Source: Scomber scombrus
Taxonomy: Eukaryota; Chordata; Actinopteri; Scombriformes; Scombridae
DNA length: 64,000 bases
Direction of reading: 5' to 3'
Assembly (NCBI RefSeq): GCF_963691925.1
Contig: NC_084973.1
Span: 20,646,991 to 20,710,990, forward strand
The notes below the pieces were generated by a model that made no database searches, was not told the origin of the DNA, and saw only the letters and a program-made list of their open reading frames with translations. How positions within the stretch are numbered: position 1 is the stretch's first letter; the number at the start of each line of letters is the position of its first letter. Below, one piece after another: positions 1 to 11,734 of this stretch. The position numbers were made by a program, and so were the translations under genes.

Positions 1-360
1 GGGAGAAAGATCAGCCTCACACTTCTCTGTGACATGAGGCTGTCTGAGAGGCACCCTAATCCTTAACCTAGGGGGGATTCCAGTGGTCTTTTCCCTTTTA
101 CGTGGGGTTAGCAAACTCTGCTTCAAGGAAGAAGTCGAGTATTGAAGAGAAGAGAGAAGGTGAGGTGTTAAATACCTGTGTGAAATTTGGGTCATTCGCA
201 GAAAAGTGAGAAAAGGGATCCATTGAAGAGTGTGTATGTGTTTGCAGTTGATGCCAGGAAAAGCATTGCACGTTGAGTTCTAGAGAGAGCAAGAGTAGAG
301 GCTGGAAAGTCCAAGCTGACTCAACATGCTGTCACCTTCACAATGTGCAGCAACCCAACA
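1..360. other. Unique sequence, no gene seen
   Basis: AT-rich single-copy-looking DNA before the GACA array. Its short ORFs have no recognisable domain and no convincing splice context. Nothing else is visible. Confidence 0.5.
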
Positions 361-396
361 GGAGAGAGAGAAAGGGAAAGAGAAAGAAAGAAAGAA

Positions 397-439
<43 letters not shown>

Positions 440-440
440 A

Positions 441-539
<99 letters not shown>

Positions 540-562
540 AAGACAGACAGACAGACAGACAG
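361..562. repeat. GA/GAAA tract leading into a long (GACA)n microsatellite
   Basis: Bases 361-396 are GA and GAAA repeats. From about 397 to 562 the DNA is an almost perfect GACA tetranucleotide array. It is broken only by single GAAA variants near 438 and 538, exactly 100 bp apart. Because the unit is 4 bp, all frames stay open and give RQTD-like proteins on one strand and CLSV-like proteins on the other. These are translation artefacts, not genes. GACA/GATA (Bkm-type) repeats accumulate on some fish and reptile sex chromosomes, but one array says nothing about linkage. Confidence 0.97.
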
Positions 563-1906
563 GAAAACAGAAAGGCAGCAAACACAACGTCTCACAACCC
601 AGCCGAGGTATTATTAGTAGCGTTCATGTTTGCTGCCAGCTTTCACCATTCTGTCATCTGCTCGGAGCTGCCACACAGCAAGTGCTTTTTTTTCCTCCCT
701 TTTTTGTTAAGCAGAAGCGTGTAAGATGTTTGAGACCTTTGAAGTCTGAAAGACAGAAAGAAAAAAAAGATCTTAAGATCAAGTCCTTTGATCATGTGTC
801 TGGGAGTTTTTGGTCTTTGTTAAATAGATGAGTGAGTTAAAATAACTTTAGTGATCTAGTGTCATCTAAGTCCACACCGGTAGCATACAGTGCTTTTGTT
901 TGAACACAGCTCTGTCATTGAATCACTTTTGGATATAGATTAGTTGATGCATTTGAGTTTGGAAGATCTTTGAGTAAAAAGACAACAAAGAGCGTTACCC
1001 ATTATCAAATGATACATTTACTGGAGGATTAATCACATTAGAATGACAGATAAGCTTAACCTCCCTAAATACCCATCTACTGCACAAAGCCAACTAATCT
1101 TGTGGCACTGGCGGTTGAATATCATTACACATTAAGGCTCCTCCTTTGAGCAGCAATAGAGTTTAATGCACTCCATTTTTATTTCATGCTATTTTTTCTC
1201 TGTTGCCTCAGATTTAACCTAAAACACTCTCTGTTCTAATACAAACACATTAATGCCAGACAACTTGCTGAAGTGGGATTTTTATTGCTCTGGCTAATGC
1301 AGTCACTTTGATGTGATAGTCAGCAGTGTACATGTTGAGCTCAAAGACCATCTAATGTGAGCCAGACATGGCCTCTCGCAACCGAGCAGAACTTACCTAC
1401 AGTACATCCTGTTCTCCTCCTTTGGCCAGCTCTGTCAACATGGGGAAAGAGATGATGAAGCCAAACATTAAATGATTTATTTAGAGCATACGATCATGGC
1501 TCTCTAAAACTGTGAGACTAGGGTGAAAATGGTGAAAAGGGCCATGGATCTGTATCTGTTGGGTTTATATTAGTTGGGACCAAACTTTAAGGTGTCAGTA
1601 CACTTCAGACGAAGTTCTATGGTCGAAAAGCATTTAAAATGCCCTCCACTATAGCTTTTCACATACAGTTGAACAGCTAATCGCACTTTGCTTTCAGATG
1701 CGGTCGGGCAACACATTTGTTTGTTTTGAGCAAACCTCACCATATGTGATTTGCATGTAAAGCATGTAAACAACATGTAAACATCTTTATGCGGAGAAGT
1801 GAGTTAATTAAAATAAGGAAATATACACAAGTCATATCTTTGAATTTTGTAGAAAATCTCAGTGATTTATTGTGATTCAAATGTCAGTGTCAGATTGGTT
1901 TGAAGT
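563..1906. other. Unique AT-rich sequence, no gene seen
   Basis: No coding-like frame, RNA gene or recognised transposon. The one small structure is a triple CATGTAAA motif at 1754-1781, listed separately. Confidence 0.5.
1754..1781 (+). repeat. Three copies of CATGTAAA
   Basis: CATGTAAA occurs at 1754, 1763 and 1774, with spacers of 1 and 3 bases. It could be a degenerate short tandem repeat or a cluster of a factor-binding motif; the sequence does not decide. Confidence 0.6.
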
Positions 1907-1932
1907 AAAAAAAAAAAAAAAAAAAAAAAAAA
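1907..1932 (+). repeat. Poly-A run of 26
   Basis: Uninterrupted run of 26 A. No retroelement body or target-site duplication is recognisable next to it, so I treat it as a mononucleotide repeat rather than a retrotransposon tail. Confidence 0.95.
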
Positions 1933-4900
1933 GTCAGCACAAGCAATGTAAAATTCAAAACGGAATTCTTTTTTTCCGCTATCGCTAACACATGGTGCTG
2001 GCCCTCAGTGCTGCCACTGATGGTTGGCAGCTACTACTGCAACAAATAGAATAGGCTGTTTCAAGTGTTGCATTCAATTTTTAGATTGGAATTTTGTTTG
2101 TGCCCAAAGGCACAGGCAAGAAAACATTTGGATATTAGACGTGACCATTTAGGTTTGCAAGGTAGATCCTGGGGCTCGTATTTCACATTGGAAAAAAAAA
2201 CAATTAAGAACCTCAGGGGTTAAGGGATGAAAGGAGGGATTGTCTGTTACAGTAATAATACATCAGAAAGTTCAGGACCTCTTTAGTGGTGGCCTGCAGA
2301 ATGGTTACCACATTCTACAAGTACAGGCAGGCTGACATCCTATTAGGTGGCAAAGTCTGTGTAAAATAAAAACTATGTGACCCATCACAAGTCATCACTC
2401 ATTTTTCTTTTTTATCAGTCACCTGCTTTTCACTATTTTACCTCCTTACAAGCAGGCACACAGGCATGCTTGTTTGAAGTGGCTGCCAGAGACCAGGCTG
2501 TAAACTGGGCTGAGGGAAAGGAGGACAAGGGAAGTTGAGTCCAGCTGAGTACATAAAGTGAAGACTGCAACCAGCTGCAGAGTGAGTAATCTGCTGAAAA
2601 GAAGGTATCTAAGTCTACACTGCAGCATAATTCCATACATTTACTCAGTTTCTCTGTAGCTCATCCTACCTCTTAATATAAACTTGTTATGCCCCCAATA
2701 ACTACAAGGTAGGTAGCCTATTGTTCATGCCATACATATAGGATAATTAAACTGAGGCTGTTGGGTAAGAGTTAAGAGGAGGTGAATGCAATGTAAACGT
2801 TATTGAGAAATATTCTCCACTGTGGTAGTGTTGTTCTCATCCCAATAAACAGAGGCAAAGTCACAGCTCAGCTGTGCCCCAGTAGGGGTACTGTTACTTT
2901 CTTAGTAGTACTGTGTCTCTTACTTTCCAAGTAGCACTCTGAAGCTCTCTCCTCCAGTGGGAAAGAAACAAAAGAAACAACCTGTTCCTGTCAAATAAAA
3001 ACCTTGAAAGTTTAATTGTTGTTCAGTTCTTTTTCTGTTTTATAGTTATTTCCTGCTGAGTAAGTTTGCTGGCAAAGATCCAACTAATTCACTCCACTTC
3101 AATGTGAAAACGCATGGTAACTTTCCTCAAACATATATTTTGAGACATTTCCTCAAAATCAGCAACAGAATATAATAAACTAAAGTATACAAAATGTTCA
3201 AAACAGAATCCTCTGGCTGCATAAGAAAAAACAAGTAGCTCTTTCCAGGAAACCTCAGAATACACCTCTGAATCATAACTGCAAGAATGTCTCTGCAGTG
3301 TGTCTAGCACCTCAGGGAGGTGAAAGTGCAGGAGATCTTGGTGAGCCAACAGTCCCAACATTTACTCTCACGGACTGCAATCGGCATCATTTAAATGCAT
3401 GGCTAAGAGATTGTCTGTACATACGTTATGATTACAGATAAAGTCACACTAAACAATATATCCTCTTAACAGTAATTAATTAGTGTGTGTCGCGTGATCT
3501 CCCCTCACAGTCTTTTCCTCCCACATCCATCAGTTCACTAAACCCTCTGTGCAGTGTCTCTAGAGGCCCTACTGTGTAGCAGCAGTCAGTGGTAAAGTTT
3601 CATAAACACAGACACACTTAGGGTGACAGATTCCCACTTTACTCATTCTTTCTTTTCCAGACATGTCCAGACACATGTGGCTAATCACCAGATAAAGATT
3701 GAGGGGTATATGGATAGATGAGCAGATACAGTGTATGAATTGTGAAATACTTTTAACATCTAAGACGAGCATTTTTACAGTCCCCCCCTCCTCTTTTCCT
3801 CTTTATCACTCATACAAGCCACAGCAGCTGCCCCACGCGCATAAAATCTTAAAATCCACAGTGGACAGGTAGTGCCACATGTGTGGAATTAAAAGCCTCT
3901 TGGAGAGCCCAGTCTCGGGTTACCAGCTGCACGCGACAGCTGCCTGACAAAGGATCTGGTTTCTGGTGGTTTTTGTACAGTTGGTGATAGATGTGCAGCA
4001 AAAAGCAGGAATTGTTAACCCCCTCCACAGCCCTCCTAGTGAGTAAAAGACAGTTTGACTGTCAGGAACAGGAGGAGCATTATCCAACCTCAATGAACTC
4101 AATAACTTTCTTTTAAGAGAAAAAAAAAGTTGATAATGATACCGCAATATTTTGTGCATTATAGTATCATGTTTAGTTAAAAAAAAAAAAAAATTAAAAA
4201 AACGTATAAATTTCCTTTTTTAAGTTTAATGTGGACAATATGACAGGTGATTTAGGAATATGTTTTTAAGAATAGGTGGGTCCTGCTGATGCCAACAACA
4301 TACACATGAGCCCTCCTCAGTGCCATGGTGATTCTCATCTGATATAAATACAATAAACACACAGAACTTTATCTGCTCTCCTCCACAAGACAGACTGTGT
4401 CTGTACAGACTGTGAGTGCATGGCCTTTTCTTTAACAAATAAGCTCTGAGATGCATGGGGAATAAACTTTTGACTCAGAATACTGTGCTGGTTGTCAGAT
4501 AATAGCTGATTCATATGAGGAGATGACAAGCTATGAGGGTTTATGTAAGGAGAACTCAGAAGGGTGATACTGTCTCTGACTGTTGTACTGTATTACCTAT
4601 CTCTGTAGCAAGAGCTATCTGTACCCTCTGTATCTGTTCTGGGAGATTACAGATACTGCCTAAAGAAGATGATGTCATGTTTTACTTTTTCTCTTTATTT
4701 CAACGTATGAATAGGATATTATTCTCTGAGGTGTATCTTGGGAAAGAGGAAATCCTTGTCGCTGGATTTGTTTCTTAGATAAAGAGTGATACACAGCAGC
4801 ATTTATATTATCAAACCATGTATTATACACGTAAACTGAGTGTCTGAAGATCTTCAAGTTCTGTGTTTCATGAATCTGAGGAAAAGATAAAGCTTGACTT

Positions 4901-5820
4901 TATTGCATGCTCATCATACAGGAATGTGTTTGCAGGTTGTGACTCACTGTTTATAAGCCTGAATGCTGATGACATAATGTGTACAACAAATACAGATATT
5001 TTACTATAAGTGGCAACCACTTGACATTTACAAAGCAGTTGAATAAGCACTTTTACCAAAAAAAAGTTTGTATGTATGTCTGTTAGATTCATTTTGTGCC
5101 TTATAGCGAGAATGTCACTTCTGCTAAACAGTGTTTGTGACCACAAGTGGCAATTGCAGAATATTGGCACACCGAATTTTATAATTCTATTGAGGAAGTT
5201 GCTTTAATGATGTCTTTATTCGATGGCCTTACCGAGAACAAGTTGAATGCTTAGTTACATTAAGAATTTAGGATTTGGCTCAGCCAGTCAGCTATATTGC
5301 CAATTTGTCCCAGTGGCCAACTGTGACACTTTAAAAAGAGAACATCTTGTAGGCTAGAAAGCATTTTCGCATAAATTCCGGTGACAACAGCAAAATTCAA
5401 TGAAATAATTCAGTTTGGTTAAATCACTTGCTGGGACAAAGAAAATCTGTGTGAATCTATTGTGTCAAGGTCAACTTTGGTGCACTATGACACAGGAATT
5501 TTCGCTGTTGACCAACGCCGTCTTTACAGTGATGACCTTTGAGGGAACAACGAGCCAGGACAAAAAAACAGGAGAGAGTATCACAGTTTATCAGCTGTAC
5601 TGCATCACTCACTTTTAATCAACCACCACCACATAAACTTACAGACAGTTCAGAAACAGAAGATAGTACAAATGCATCTCTTGAATTATGTCATGACCCC
5701 TGCCTGTGATGCAAGCCTGTTGTGTGTCAGTATGATTATTATTTTTTTTTTTCAGCCTTTGGTTTGAGTGAGGTGTGTTTGGTGTGTTTTGGTTTGGTTT
5801 GTCTGTTTGCTCGTTCCCTT
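1933..5820. other. Unique AT-rich sequence, no gene seen
   Basis: About 3.9 kb without a recognisable gene. It has a 15-A run at 4179-4193 followed by a second A run, and several short frames of 60-100 codons on both strands with no domain or splice support. The 3' end becomes T- and C-rich just before the CCCCCTT repeat. Confidence 0.5.
4179..4193 (+). repeat. Poly-A run of 15
   Basis: Fifteen A, then TT and seven more A. Simple low-complexity sequence with no linked retroelement seen. Confidence 0.9.
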
Positions 5821-5848
5821 CCCCCTTCCCCCTTCCCCCTTCCCCCTT
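5821..5848 (-). repeat. (CCCCCTT)4, G-quadruplex motif on the minus strand
   Basis: Four perfect tandem copies of the 7-mer CCCCCTT, preceded by a shorter CCCTT unit. The minus strand reads as four G5 runs separated by AA, a textbook G-quadruplex-forming arrangement with very short loops. The C-run side could form an i-motif. No transcript is seen nearby, so a regulatory role is only speculation. Confidence 0.93.
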
Positions 5849-6611
5849 TGCCCTTTCCCACTCTTTCTCCCTCTTGCTGTGCACCTGCCTGTTATCCACA
5901 ATCAGCACACCTGTCTGCCATCAAGCCATCTCCTCTTCACTACGAGGACCCTACACCAACAGCCAGTCACCACTGGATCGTTCTTCCATATGTAGTGTTG
6001 CTATGTGCCATGCTTCCAGCTCTGTAACTATAGTTCAACTTGCTTTCCTGTCAGTTTATTTACTAACAGTTAGCAGGCTATCTTCTTTGGACAGGTATGA
6101 ACTAATTTGCACTAATATTCCCGGCTTGCTCAGATGCTAGCTTTCCAAATATAAACTAGCTCTGTGAGTAGACACTATGTCGCCACGACAGAGTTTCACT
6201 TTAGTATATGGACACAGATTTACCAATTTCTTTGTGAAAGTACAGTACAACATTCAAACTTATGTATTTCAATTGGAAATATCATTCTTGACTTCACTGT
6301 TTTTTCTGCCAGTCAGGATTGGGAAACTGTTATGAATCACTGTTAAAAAATAACATGTTTTATGGTGTTACAATGCTGCCATTAAGGCATAAAAAAACAC
6401 TTGGTTAGGGTCAGAGAAAGATAATGGTTTGGGTTAAAAATGATCACTTAAATAGTAAAGTTACTAATGTTACTTCTTTAAAGTTAGACAGCCTTTGTTG
6501 TCTTGGTAACATTAACACCATTGGAAAAAAAAGAGACATCTATTACTGTAGACATGGTATTTTGAACACAAAAAAGGGAAATCACTACTCTTTGTGTAAT
6601 TAATTTTTAAA
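5849..6611. other. Unique sequence, no gene seen
   Basis: Pyrimidine-rich at the start, then ordinary AT-rich DNA. No domain, RNA gene or repeat recognised. Confidence 0.5.
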
Positions 6612-6830
6612 ATAGCTGCATGGTAGTGCAGTGGTTGGCACTGATGCCTCACACAGAGTTATGGGTTCAAACCTGTTGGCCAGCTGTGGCCTTTTTGTAT
6701 TTGTTGTCTTTGTGTGGGATCCCTTCAGGTACTCCATCTTCCTCCCACAGAACAAAAACATGCAGGTTAGGCTTACCGATGACTCTAGGTGACCAGAGTG
6801 TATTTTATCGTAAAATTCAACTTCTTTCAA
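6612..6830 (+). mobile_element. SINE-like dispersed teleost repeat with Pol III boxes (old copy)
   Basis: The sequence contains an A-box-like TAGTGCAGTGG at 6624-6634, which fits TRGYNNARNNG. Thirty bases further is a B-box-like GGTTCAAACCT at 6664-6674, which fits GGTTCRANYCY. The body (GTGGTTGGCACTG, then GATGCCTCACA, CTTCCTCCCACAG and AACATGCAGGTTAGG) matches the wording of a very common dispersed repeat I know from teleost genomes. It is diverged, so this is an old insertion. The A/B boxes suggest a tRNA-derived SINE. Related sequences are also filed as DNA-transposon derivatives, so the class is uncertain. A second copy lies at 58140-58275 on the other strand. Confidence 0.75.
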
Positions 6831-9800
6831 ATGGTTAGGAGTGGCTTTTAATGTGAGATAGAGAGAGTGAGAAAGTACTGATGTGCATGCATGTGTGCAC
6901 CTTTCAAGACATTGTGTCTGAAGAGCAGTGGACCAAACCTCTCCATAACATGCAAGAACAGATTAACCCTTACATAACATTATGAGCAGCTTTCCTCAGT
7001 TTGTTACACTATTACACTAAACCCTCCTTTGAGTGTGCATTAGTGCTTGGATAACTTGTATTTCAATTGTCTAATTGTGTACTGGTTTACATCTGAAATA
7101 TCAGGTAAATGCAGTTAACTAACTACCAGGATAAGACAGGCAACAGCACTGTCGCTCTGATGATGACAACATGACTGCAGAGCACATGTTTTCTTGTAGT
7201 CTGTTCACAGTGTGTTGGCTGTGTGATCCAGGGTTGTGTAACTTTATGGGAGTATGGGGACAGATCATGCTGTTTGTTTGGCAGAGTATTGAGTCGCTGT
7301 GCATGCCCTGCTATAGAGGCACAGAAAGGAAATCTGAACTGTCACATGGCATCCACACTGGGCAACTCTGCCTCATTATTGGAAGTAACAATTTCCCTGA
7401 AGTGCACATTCTCACATGAACTAGGGGAAAAAGAGGGATAAATACATATAAGAGAAGAGTTACATGCACATTTGTGTAATATTTGTTTGTCTTTAGGCCT
7501 AATATTTGAGTATTTTTGATATTTTATCATAATCTAAAATAAGGGCTCAGCATAACTTCTACAGATTTGAAATTGGTTATTACATCAGGAGCAACAGGTT
7601 CATACCATACCAAGTGCTCTGATATTGAATAAGCAGATGTACTGCTGACTCTCCTGCCTGCAACATGTGCTGAAAATCCCCTGCTGATGAATATCTACAT
7701 CAGCTGTTCACAGACTGAGCTATTTGGGGTTTTTTTATGTTAAGGATAGCCAATTCATGACCCTGTCATTCTGCTCACATATATTTAATTTGCCTTTGAT
7801 TGAACTTTTGTTCCTGAAGTGTTACCAGTCACACTTTAAACACACTGATTTATAATGGTAAATGGGTTATAGTAATGAGTCATCTGTTTTCTTGGCTGTG
7901 TTTGCTGTTACTGGTCATAAAAACAATTTACTTTTCAATGAAAATGCTGTTTTGTTTACAAAAAAATTCTTATACAAAGAGTTATAGTTAACATTTACGC
8001 ACCAAAGTCTATCTAACTGCTCAAATGCACGCTAATGAAATAGCCTCACAAAACAGAGTGTATCGATCAAACTCATAACTCATAGATTACTGTAATAACT
8101 GTATGGGCAGCTCAAGTGCTTTAGTTTATGTTTGTGTCACAGTCCTGGTGAAAGTAGGATAAGCTATTGCAAAACCCCTCATCTTAAGACACATATTTAG
8201 AGCTACCAGAATGTATTTTTGCCATTAACATAAGGCAAGAGAAAAAAATATTTCACACATAGATGCAAAAAATGCATCACTTTAAAGTTAAGTCTTCACA
8301 CTTATAAATATCCATGTTTTCCAGCTCATTTAGATAAGGCTCTTTGTGTTTGTGTGCTGGTTTGTTTGTTTGTGTTATGTTTTTGCTGTATGCCTGGAAA
8401 CAGAATGTGGGGCAAAATGATCCATCTCTAAGCAAATAGATCTGCAAATCCAGGCCAACAATTGTCCTCATCCTGCCATAAATAGAGAGAAACCACTGAA
8501 AAATGAGCAGCACCCACATGACCTGACCGCTTTCAGGCTCTACTGTGGTTTTGTTCATAGTTCTCCCAAAGTTTTCTTGGCATAACTGCAACAGTGGTAT
8601 GAACAAAATAGACAAATGACAGAAAATAATTTTAATTCCTGGTCATTAATAGTTTTGACAATATAAAAACATTCATGGCTCAAGTTGATGGTATGTAACT
8701 GTTTTGCATATTTGTATTTGTAGATGCACGTCTATTTCCAGTTAGTCCTGATTCATAACTACCTGTATATATTAGTTTGGACGGGAAAAATCCCCAAGGC
8801 CACATGGACCTGCCACATGTTCAACAAAACAGAGTTGTGAATGAAACAGGGTTTGTTATAGAACACCAAAGGGAACAAACAGGAACATGCAGCAGGTACA
8901 TGTGAAATTCCAATGAGTCATCCGCACCCAAAATACTGTGTCTATTTATAAAAGCTTGGCTAAAAATAAAGGCACTGTGTTGCTTCTTGATATTTCCTGT
9001 GATTCTGTCACAAGGGGGAAACAATCATTGGCAGAATGGGACAATAATTCAGGCAGGAAATTTGACTCCATTCTAGGCCACTCTTTTCATGCAGACCACC
9101 AGACCTCTAATGTTGTATTGTAACCCTATTTGTTGATATAACGGTTAAAAGAAATTTGGGAATGACCAATAAGTTCTCAAAAAGTCCATATTTCAGCTCT
9201 GAAACAAAGAAAACAGAAGTGATTATATAAGTTCAACTAGTTACTGATGAACATATAAAATACTGTTAGATTTTGACATTTTTCAGTAAATATCTTTTTC
9301 CACATTGTTTCATGTTTGCATTGTGTTTCTTCAAATAACTAAACTAACTGTCTTTGCTTATCAATAAAAGACTTCCAGATGTCTCAGAAGTGGATCAGGA
9401 TCAAAGTTGATTCATTGTACAGATTGAAATAAAGAAGATCTCTCATTAAGACTTTTTAAAACTGAACCAACTAAAGCAGTAATGCTGCTCTGTGTGTTTT
9501 AAACAGCATGCAGGTGTTTCAGATTGTGGTGGTGCTGCAGGGTTGAGTGGAGGTGTGTGGGGAAGTTTATTAGTGCCGTTGAACGTATCCAAAAGAGCAT
9601 CCAACCCTGGGACAGAGAATGAGTAGGCCGAAAGCAACACAGACCAATTATGAGTAGGATCCATCAGTGAGTGGATTGTTTTGATGGAAACCATCTATCA
9701 AAACAATTTAAATCATAATAAAAATAATTACCATGTAAGAATTCTACACATTGTAGGTTTAACCATCAACACATCATCTGCAGGCCTTACATCTAACATA

Positions 9801-10506
9801 TGCATTTTTCTATTCATCACCATGCCTGTGATTTTACGATTTGTAAACAGGAAGTAGATGATCAAATGGATGACTGACCTATATTCAGACTGATTACAGT
9901 GATACGTCCATCTAGTTTGTCTTTTTCTATTAGCAGGAATGGTACCATAATACATAATTCATTTAATTTGCAAATAAAATAAGCAACATCTGCTCACATG
10001 AAACTAAAATCAAACCTGTTCTACATGTACTACAACTCCTACTTCAACCCCCACAAGGAAAAAAGCATTCTACTGCCTCCCACTTTATTGTGACCACTGC
10101 CCACTTTATGCCACCTCATCTTGTGTCATACCACTGAACCACACATTCATTACCACAGGACAGCGCAGGCTATCAAAATCCAGCAAACTTAATAACATGA
10201 CTCACATATGTTGTCATTAGTCGTGTGGTCCCACATGACAGCACTACTGGGGTAAAACTATACTGATTATAATAATATGGTATTAATGGGGGATGACATT
10301 TTTAAATTGTTCTTTTATGGGCCTTTTGTTTACAGTGGACATTTAGAAGAGAAATAAGGAGAAGGGGGAAGAGGAGGAAGGAGGCGGGAATCAGTTGGCA
10401 GGATTGTGAGAACCTTGAAACAAACAAGCTCTGTGTTTGTGGGGGTATTTTTTCTCATTCATAGGGGGTCACTTTCACCCCCTACAAACATTTACTGTAA
10501 CTGTGA
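6831..10506. other. Unique AT-rich sequence, no gene seen
   Basis: About 3.7 kb of AT-rich DNA. Short frames on both strands lack domains, coding bias and splice signals. A brief GTTT repeat lies near 8360 and a purine run at 10356-10384. Nothing else is supported. Confidence 0.5.
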
Positions 10507-10540
10507 ACAAGGCCTACTACACACTCTGGACTCCCTCCAG

Positions 10541-10671
10541 ACAGCCTTGTGATTGAAACAGTTCTGGGTCCAGAGTATCTATTCTCTGACGTAGAAAGGG
10601 CCATAACTGGACAGCTGAAGTTGGGCAAAGTTTATGCTGTTCCACTGCCGATCATGGCCTTCACCAGCTGA
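10541..10671 (+). other. Candidate terminal coding exon (unproven)
   Basis: A frame with no internal stop runs from 10507 to a TGA at 10669-10671. A pyrimidine-rich acceptor-like site (CTCCCTCCAG) ends at 10540, so an exon could start at 10541. The frame reads like protein: it begins SLVIETVLGPEYLF and ends VPLPIMAFTS. By my count G stands at codon position 1 in 16 of 47 codons, which is coding-like. There is no ATG. I do not recognise the protein or any domain, and no partner exon is identifiable nearby. A 54-codon open frame can arise by chance in 64 kb. Confidence 0.22.
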
Positions 10672-11599
10672 TTATCTAGAGGACACAGGAAACGCCTCTG
10701 TGGGGCCCACGCAGGGACACTGAGCACAGTATTACGGGGAGAGTGTTTGCAATAAAGTTACACACAAACTGATGCATCGTTAGCAACAATGCACAAATAC
10801 ATACACAAGTGCACGCACTGAGAGGGGGATTTGCCTCTGGCGTCCAGTGGGGGTGTTCCTTCAACAGATGTGTTTGATGTTCTCTGTTGCCTTTTGTTGC
10901 ATCAGCACAAGGCGGTCTTTGTGTGCCTGGTGCACAGTGCTGCACAATACCAGCAAAGTCTGGACTGTTGGATCAGCAGTGTCTCTGACCATGGGCCTAT
11001 GTAGGGCAGTGTAATCTGTGTCACATGAAGAGATTAAGGTAGCGAAGGTATAGGGTTAAGGAAGCAGCCACTGATTATATGTCTTATTGCCTTAAACTGA
11101 AGAGACAGGAATTATTCTGCCTGTCATCATACCTGCTGAGTACACACATTCACATCTTAGAGGTATATATTTATACACATATTTACATATTTTCACAAGA
11201 GTAAAGTTTAAATTAAAAAAATAAACCCTAAACTATGAGTGTTAGTACTGTACCAATCACCAATCTAGGTGAAACAAGGTAAGAATAAAGATTAAATATT
11301 TTTTGAAAAATGTAAAGTGTAATATAGTCATAATTTTACCAGCAAAAGTTATAATATGGGATATTATGTAGTGTTTTTTCTCATAATTATAGCTTTATGC
11401 CCAAAATAATACAATTTCACCTCCTAATAAAAAATAACTTTTCTCAAAATCCTACATTTCTTTCTTTCCAGCAGTGCTTCACAAATCTGGCCTTACCTTA
11501 ACTGCATTTAGAGATGTCCTAACAAACCAAACTTTCTGAAATTTCTCATAAATATACAACTTGTGAAACTGTCACATTATCCTGTCATGAAGAAGGATT

Positions 11600-11630
11600 T
11601 TAATCTTTCAATCTTTCAATCTTTTAATTT
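11600..11630 (+). repeat. Short tandem repeat AATCTTTC, about 3 units
   Basis: AATCTTTC is repeated about three times with a final degenerate copy (AATCTTTTAATTT). Small microsatellite-like tract. Confidence 0.75.
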
Positions 11631-11717
11631 CTTTGTTTATACATTGAAGACATAGATATTTTGAAACATATGCTTATTCACGTTCCTGATGGAAGTAAGT
11701 CAGTTGTTGTCGCTGTG

Positions 11718-11734
11718 TGGTTGCCAGGCAACCA
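11718..11734. promoter_or_regulatory. Perfect RFX X-box palindrome
   Basis: TGGTTGCCAGGCAACCA is a 17-bp palindrome with a single central A. Its core GTTGCC-A-GGCAAC matches the X-box consensus GTNRCC(N0-3)RGYAAC in every defined position. RFX proteins bind such sites, for example in promoters of ciliary genes. No promoter or first exon is visible close by, so if it is used it would be a distal element. Confidence 0.5.

Noticed and set aside
273..831. Seven overlapping ORFs of 85-162 codons rich in RQTD or CLSV
   Set aside because: They are the six-frame translation of the GACA array, which has no stop in any frame.
1907..1932. Retrogene or LINE tail from the A26 run
   Set aside because: No coding remnant, LINE 3' end or flanking duplication was found.
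6664..6674. tRNA gene suggested by the B-box
   Set aside because: The surrounding sequence does not fold as a cloverleaf and matches a dispersed repeat.
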